A stretch of DNA of 64,000 nt from Rhodothermus sp. Lineage in GTDB: Bacteria; Bacteroidota; Rhodothermia; Rhodothermales; Rhodothermaceae. Below are positions 59,263 to 64,000 of this stretch, in pieces (the first letter of the stretch is position 1; every line of letters starts with the position of its first letter). Under the pieces are notes generated by a model. That model had not been told where the DNA came from, did no database searches, and was given only the letters and a program-made list of their open reading frames with translations. The stretch is taken from assembly GCA_030950375.1 (NCBI GenBank), contig JAUZRN010000011.1, forward strand, positions 1 to 64,000, read 5' to 3'. Both the position numbers and the translations under genes were made by a program.

Positions 59263-59565
59263 CCGTTCCCACCGATGCACCCGCAGATGCGTGTAGGGAA
59301 TGCCCTGCCAGCGGTCCAGATATGGCGTACCCTCCACCCGTAACCGCACGGGGGCCTCAGCCGCTACAGCCCGCCGATCATCCTCGTTCTCAAACACCAG
59401 CAGGTAGTAGTTGCGCGCAGCCGTCTCCAGCACCAGCGCAGCAAACGGCGCCTGTCCACGCGATACGACCTCTCCTTCCACCACAATAGGCGCCTGCGCT
59501 GGCGGCGCCTGCGTGGCGCATCCCATGCCCAGCAATAACCAGGCGATCCCGACCAACCTTCTCAT
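59254..59565 (-). CDS. Small lipoprotein, unknown
   Basis: 103 residues with a lipobox LLGMGC (Cys about 16). After the Cys is a Pro/Ala stretch and a small beta-rich domain (VVEGEVVSRG, PVRLRVEGTPYLDRWQ, THLRVHRWERLR), OB-fold-like by eye. It overlaps the end of the flippase gene by nine bases, convergently. Function unknown. Confidence 0.78.
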   Translation of the reverse strand: MRRLVGIAWLLLGMGCATQAPPAQAPIVVEGEVVSRGQAPFAALVLETAARNYYLLVFENEDDRRAVAAEAPVRLRVEGTPYLDRWQGIPYTHLRVHRWERLR

Positions 59566-59666
59566 AATCGAATTGCTCCATAAGTGGTAAGGAACGCACC
59601 TTGTTATTTTCGTAAAAAATATGTTACCCTGCCATTGGTTTTTGCGCCACCAAACAGAACGGCTCG

Positions 59667-61970
59667 ATGCTACGCTACTACTGGACCCTGCTGCTTCTGC
59701 TGGCCTTTCCGGCCGTCGCTCAATCCCTACGTCCGATTGCGACGAGCGACAGCCCTGCGACTTTGCCGAAACATTACATTCTACACGTTACCGACTGGCT
59801 CAACCGCCAGCCAGAGGTCCGCCAGGCCCTGGAAGATTTTCGCTACCGCAAAGCGCTGGGTCTGCTATCAAACCGTCCGGGCATCCAGGCCCCTCCTCAG
59901 GTAGGTGATCGACGCTCGTTCAAAGTCTACAATTTTGAAACGCAGACGACCGAGTTGCGCGAATTTGAGCTGCGCGTTATCGAAGATCGTTTTTACTTGT
60001 GGGTAGAAGTAGCCTCGCTCGACAGTGGATGGGTAACCAACGAAAAACTGGAAGCCCTCCGGATGGCGTTGGCCGACGCCACACCAACTGGCTCCATCAA
60101 CCCCAACCAGGGCATTATCGTCAACGACGAAACCGTCTTCGGCAACCCACCCAACGTGGATGGCGATGGCAAAACCGACGTCCTGCTGGTAGACATACGC
60201 GATGGCTGGGACCCTGAAAGTGGTGGTGGATTTGTAGCCGGTTTTGTGTATGGCGGTGATCTGAGCCCTCAAGGTAACGGTAATTACCGAGACATTTTGT
60301 ACCTGGATACCAATCCTTCACTTTCCACCAATCGCCCGATCGCATCGCTCCTCTCGACGGCCGCCCACGAATATCAGCACCTGATCCACTTCAACTATGA
60401 CACCGACGAGATTTCTTTTGTCAATGAAGGCCTTTCGGAATGGGCCGAAGTAATCAATGGGTACGATCGGCGGGCCATGAGCTATCTGAGCGATGCATCG
60501 CGCTACAACGTGCCCATTTTTCGCTGGTCACAGGACAACGTGAACGTCCTGGATGACTACGAGCGTGCTGGTCTGTTCACCACCTATCTGGAAGACCGGA
60601 TTGGCTGGCAGGCCGTTGGTGCCATCACGCGGGATCCTTCCCACGGCTATCTGGGCTATGAAAATGCACTGGTCCCCCGGGGCCTGTCATTCTCCCAGGT
60701 CTTACTTGATTTTCACACGGCCAATTTCCTGAACGATCGCACTGTTCATGCCGCTTATGGCTATAGCCACGCCGATTTTCAAAATCTGGGCGCTGCCCCT
60801 ACGGTTGTGTATAACGGCCGCATTGCCACCCAGACGCCCGACACCACCGTGCTGCTCTGGGGAGGCGGCGTGCTTTATCTGGTCTGGAAACATGTCAAGG
60901 ATCTGCAAATTGCCCTTTCCGGCGCTTCGCTGGCTATCCGTTCGCTGCAATACCCAGAAGGGGGTGGCCTTATAGTTAACGATCTGGATCCCGGAGCGTC
61001 CCCTTTCAACTTTCCCGGTGTGCACGACCAGGTGGTATTGATCGTCACCCGCACTGTCACCTCTGGAAGCTCTCAGGTGACCTATAGCGCCACCTGGCGC
61101 TCGGATCAGACTTTCACCAACCAGATCGTCCAGTTCGACAACGGCCAAGCCATGCAACCTTTCATTCTGTCTGGAGGGCTGGAGTTGCTTACCCGCTTTG
61201 AAAATCCACAACCGGGCTATACGCTACTGGGCCGCGTCTTCCTGCCCCTGTACTTTTACAGCCAGTTTAGCAATGGCCCGCCTCCTACCGAACCGCGAGA
61301 TTTTACGCTGACGGTGCGGGCAGCTAATTCGGACGGTACGCCTGGCCCTGTGCTCTTCGAGCAGACCTTCGACGATCCACGCCCCTATCAACAGGTATCG
61401 TCGCTTACCATTCAATTTGCTGAGATCGACCTGTTTCCGTACGCCGTCCAGATCGGCGACCTGCCCGACACGCTGTTTATCGGCTACCGGGATGCCGGCA
61501 CCGACACGAACGCTATTGTTCTGGCCACTGCCAGCTACACTGTTGAGAACCGATCATTCATCGGACCGATCCAGGGCAACTGGCGTGCGCTCTGGGAAAC
61601 AACACTCACCGACGGCACTTCCCTCAATGGCCGCATTATCCCTATCCGGCTTGAGTTTCTGGTCGGAAGCGAACCGGTGCCGGCCGAACCGACCGCCGAG
61701 CTCCCTCGCGAACCAGCGCTGGAGCCACCTTATCCCAATCCGTTCCGCACGATAGCCTGGTTGCGTTACCATCTACCGGCAAGTGGCCCAGTGCGATTGC
61801 GCGTGTATGACCTGCTGGGCCGACCCGTGGCCACGCTGGTCAACGGCCCGCAACCGGCCGGCACCCACACGGTACGTCTGGATGCCAGTGGCTGGGCCAG
61901 TGGCCTGTATCTGTGCGTGCTGGAAGTAAGCGGTCAGCGCTACATCCAGCGGCTGCAGGTAGTGCGCTGA
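59667..61970 (+). CDS. Secreted zinc metalloprotease with T9SS C-terminal sorting domain
   Basis: 767 residues. Signal peptide about 1-18 (ends near AVAQ). A peptidase domain holds the zinc motif HEYQHLIHF (His 234 and 238, Glu 235) followed by the downstream NEGLSEWAE (Glu 254 or 258 as third ligand), the arrangement of M30/M6-like gluzincins. A beta-rich region follows. The last 80 residues (YPNPF, RVYDLLGRPVATLV, LDASGWASGLYLCVLEV) form a T9SS type A sorting domain that targets the protein to the outside. The substrate is unknown. Confidence 0.9.
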   Translation: MLRYYWTLLLLLAFPAVAQSLRPIATSDSPATLPKHYILHVTDWLNRQPEVRQALEDFRYRKALGLLSNRPGIQAPPQVGDRRSFKVYNFETQTTELREFELRVIEDRFYLWVEVASLDSGWVTNEKLEALRMALADATPTGSINPNQGIIVNDETVFGNPPNVDGDGKTDVLLVDIRDGWDPESGGGFVAGFVYGGDLSPQGNGNYRDILYLDTNPSLSTNRPIASLLSTAAHEYQHLIHFNYDTDEISFVNEGLSEWAEVINGYDRRAMSYLSDASRYNVPIFRWSQDNVNVLDDYERAGLFTTYLEDRIGWQAVGAITRDPSHGYLGYENALVPRGLSFSQVLLDFHTANFLNDRTVHAAYGYSHADFQNLGAAPTVVYNGRIATQTPDTTVLLWGGGVLYLVWKHVKDLQIALSGASLAIRSLQYPEGGGLIVNDLDPGASPFNFPGVHDQVVLIVTRTVTSGSSQVTYSATWRSDQTFTNQIVQFDNGQAMQPFILSGGLELLTRFENPQPGYTLLGRVFLPLYFYSQFSNGPPPTEPRDFTLTVRAANSDGTPGPVLFEQTFDDPRPYQQVSSLTIQFAEIDLFPYAVQIGDLPDTLFIGYRDAGTDTNAIVLATASYTVENRSFIGPIQGNWRALWETTLTDGTSLNGRIIPIRLEFLVGSEPVPAEPTAELPREPALEPPYPNPFRTIAWLRYHLPASGPVRLRVYDLLGRPVATLVNGPQPAGTHTVRLDASGWASGLYLCVLEVSGQRYIQRLQVVR

Positions 61971-61973
61971 GCC

Positions 61974-62906
61974 TCAGAGAACACGCTCCCCGCGGGCTGC
62001 TATCAGCAACGCATACCACGCTTCGTGGCCTAACGTGAAGGTCTCGGCCCGAGCACAGACGCGAATGCGCTTCGGCCGCGACGTGCCGATTGATCGGCTG
62101 AATCAGCACCGGATGGCGCAGCAACCAGGCCAACGCGATCGCCTCGCGCGATACCTGCTGTGCTTCAGCCAAATGAGCCACAGCCTCAGCGGCGCGGAGC
62201 GTTCGGCTGCCTGCTTCAACCGGCGGATCCAACAGACGTCCGCCCGGGGCGACCAGGCCTGCACCAGCACGTCGTGCAGCCGGCAACGGTCCAGTAGCCC
62301 GATTCCCCCGGCATGAGCCTACCAATCGTCGTGATTTGCTACGATACCATCTTCAATCAAATGGGTATGTAGCAGACTGAGCGCTGGTTAACTACCAACG
62401 GTTGGTCCGCGTAGCGCGCCCGTAGCGCCATCTGAGCAGCCGTGTGATTAGCTTACGCCGAAATAACGCACCTTGCCGTTCCGGTAAAGCACATCGAACC
62501 ACCTCCTCCGGCTCCATCAGCAGATCTGGACGGTGCAGCAATAGCACGTCTACATAGTTCGATATGAAGCCGTCGAAATCGTAACGTTGTGGCGCACCCG
62601 GCGGATCATCCTTGAACCGGATCCCGCATTTGGTCTGCAACACGGCCTGTGCCCGCCGGCCGGCTCCCGGTTCAACAGCTCACCGAAGACCGCTTTCGAC
62701 TTGCCCCGACTATAAATATCGGCGTGATCAAACAGGTTGATCCCTTTTTCCAGTGCTGTCTGCACAGCGTTGGCTGTACGGCGATGCACTGCCTCCAAAA
62801 TGGTCATCGCATCCCACGGCCTGCCCGATGCATACAGCCATAGGCAATACGCGAGACCTCCAGCTCCGTATGCGGTATACGGCAGGTTTGCCTCGAGCTG
62901 ATCCAT
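61974..62906 (-). pseudogene. Aldo/keto reductase pseudogene with several frameshifts
   Basis: The minus strand has aldo/keto reductase (YdhF-like) segments in the right order but in different frames: GINLFDHADIYSRGKSKAVFGELL, then after a shift near 62660 QTKCGIRFKDDPPG, DVLLLHRPDLLMEPEEVV, a further shift to NGKVRYFGVS ending in a stop, then LLHTHLIEDG, GLLDRCRLHDVLVQAWSP, and SREAIALAWLLRHP, and a tail ending WYALLIAARGERVL at 61974. About 20 residues of the barrel before the DVLLLHRPD segment are also missing. At least four shifts mean no functional product. It starts near 62906, four bases from an open frame on the + strand. Confidence 0.85.
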
Positions 62907-63020
62907 CAGTTGGACAAAAAATGCGAACTTACGGTAGGAGCTGACCGCCTGGGACGCAATGCACTATCTTGGGGCTTTGCGTTGAATTTCCGATCTTTGT
63001 CTCAAAAGTTGCGATCGCGT

Positions 63021-63449
63021 ATGGGAAGGGTTATTCGAACGGGAGATACCCCGGCCAAGCGTCGCCATCAATACCTGCGCTCCTGCGCTGAGGTTCTGCA
63101 TTTGCTGGCGCAGCGTCCTTCCTTCGATGAGGAGGCCCGTGATATGGTGGCTTTTTTTGTGTTTAACCTGCGCAACATTGCCCAGACGATCGATGAGAGT
63201 GCACAGGTCTGGGAGGATCGGGGCTACTGGCGCAAGGCCGAATCCTTGCGGCAAAAGTGGCGTTGGACCTCCAGGGCTGCCGACGAGCTGGAACGGCTGA
63301 TTCGGCAACACCGTTGGGATGCTGTTCCTTCTGTACTGCTCCGCCTGATGCCTCACTTTCAACACATTACGGTGGCCACGATCACGCGTAACGCAGACTG
63401 GTGGTGCGGGGCCCTCAAAGCCCTGCTGCGTTCCTCAACCCGGTCGTAA
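63021..63449 (+). CDS. Small conserved-looking helical protein, unknown
   Basis: 142 residues from the ATG at 63021; the frame is open upstream to 62910, but that extension overlaps pseudogene sequence. Helical, with HLLAQRPSFDEEARDMVAFFVFNLRNIAQTIDESAQVWEDRGYWRKAESLRQ and a C-terminal DAVPSVLLRLMPHFQHITV. Rich in Trp and Arg. No motif is recognised, but the gene lies eight bases before yqgE and is probably cotranscribed. Confidence 0.7.
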   Translation: MGRVIRTGDTPAKRRHQYLRSCAEVLHLLAQRPSFDEEARDMVAFFVFNLRNIAQTIDESAQVWEDRGYWRKAESLRQKWRWTSRAADELERLIRQHRWDAVPSVLLRLMPHFQHITVATITRNADWWCGALKALLRSSTRS

Positions 63450-63456
63450 CCGAACC

Positions 63457-64000
63457 ATGGAGTCGCTGACATTACGTCCCGGCGTGCTGCTCATTGCGCC
63501 CCCTATGCTGGAAGATCCGAACTTCTGGCGAACCGTTGTGCTGCTCTGTGCCCACAGCGACGACGGCAGCTTTGGTCTGATCCTGAACCGACCGACCACG
63601 CTGACCCTCCGCGAAGTGCTCGACGTACCGGTTGCTTACCCCCTTTCCATGGGAGGGCCGGTTCAGCCTGAAACACTGCACATCCTGCATCGGCTCGGCA
63701 ACGAAATTCCCGAGGCTCAGCCCGTCATTAACGGTGTCTACTGGGGCGGTGAGGTCGATGCCCTGCTGGATCGACTGCGAACCGATCCACCAGACCCCGA
63801 CGACATGCGTTTTTTCCTGGGCTATTCGGGATGGGCGCCGGGCCAGCTTGAAGCCGAATACGAAGCGGGTGGCTGGATTTTGGCGCCAGCACACGCGACC
63901 AACGTATTCGAAGATGCACCGGAACAACTCTGGCGTACGGTCCTGCGTCGTATGGGCGGCGAGTATGCCCTGCTGGCCAACTTTCCTGATGATCCCCGTC
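63457..64000 (+). CDS. YqgE/AlgH family protein, cut by the right window edge
   Basis: 181 residues are visible and no stop is reached. The family motif set is PGVLLIAPPMLEDPNFWRTVVLLCAHSDDGSFGLILNRPT, MGGPVQPETLHILH, and FLGYSGWAPGQLEAEYEAGGWI. The family (UPF0301) is widespread; it has been called AlgH in pseudomonads, but its molecular role is not settled. It starts seven bases after the preceding stop. Confidence 0.92.
   Translation, partial: MESLTLRPGVLLIAPPMLEDPNFWRTVVLLCAHSDDGSFGLILNRPTTLTLREVLDVPVAYPLSMGGPVQPETLHILHRLGNEIPEAQPVINGVYWGGEVDALLDRLRTDPPDPDDMRFFLGYSGWAPGQLEAEYEAGGWILAPAHATNVFEDAPEQLWRTVLRRMGGEYALLANFPDDPR

Overview
The window looks like chromosome from a high-GC, thermophilic, aerobic member of the Rhodothermota (Rhodothermus, very probably R. 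marinus or a close relative). The main pointers are a complete alternative complex III (ActA-F) operon followed by SCO and a caa3-type oxygen reductase whose subunit I carries the YS-HPAVY signature of A2-type enzymes, an arrangement characterised in R. marinus. A type IX secretion C-terminal domain on a secreted protease, bacillithiol-type BshA, DUF2723 and several Bacteroidota-style lipoproteins agree with this. The species assignment is inference; no rRNA or tRNA gene lies in the window.

Layout. (1) <1-6754, minus strand: a compact gene train reading small membrane protein, PilM-like protein, rsmD, coaD, aspartate aminotransferase, M50-type protease, lipoprotein, and a secreted BNR/Asp-box protein cut by the window edge. 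(2) 6966-9849: pdxJ and era (+) convergent with pdxB (-). (3) 10194-15650: SleB-like hydrolase, endonuclease/exonuclease/phosphatase-fold lipoprotein, outer-membrane barrel (-), bshA with an unrecognised kinase-like gene, and an MBL hydrolase (-). (4) 15814-23279 (+): metallophosphoesterase, LptF/G permease, rsmI, rtcA, DUF2723 glycosyltransferase. (5) 23283-25757 (-): ybeY and partner, cold-shock protein, metF. (6) 25844-39321 (-): the respiratory region, actABCDEF, small membrane protein, sco, coxBACD, closed by a strong hairpin. (7) 39660-49631 (+): GT2/decayed sugar-phosphotransferase fusion, accA, thioesterase, nadC, an unknown gene, an MltD-like LysM transglycosylase, an unusual pair comprising a coiled-coil protein and an orphan GvpF/L protein, and a gamma-glutamylcyclotransferase-like gene. 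(8) 49632-53106 (-): sdhCDAB. (9) 53655-59262 (+): RNase G/E, small protein, PhnP-like MBL enzyme, aroQ, YdjM-like protein, flippase. (10) 59254-64000: lipoprotein (-), T9SS-secreted metalloprotease (+), a multiply frameshifted aldo/keto reductase pseudogene (-), a small conserved protein and the start of a YqgE/AlgH gene (+).

Together the succinate dehydrogenase, alternative complex III and caa3 oxidase form nearly a whole aerobic electron-transfer chain: succinate to menaquinone (SdhCDAB), quinol to cytochrome c (ActA-F), cytochrome c to O2 (CoxBACD), with SCO for copper delivery. Most of the rest is housekeeping (PLP, CoA, NAD, folate, fatty-acid and shikimate pathways; rRNA modification; envelope assembly). 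The least explained items are the GvpF/L pair sharing a duplicated N-terminal helix module, the kinase-like protein behind bshA, the GT2 fusion with an excised catalytic core, and a PilM-like protein with no other pilus genes nearby. Promoters could only be guessed; two hairpins with T-tracts and one strong bidirectional hairpin are good terminator candidates.
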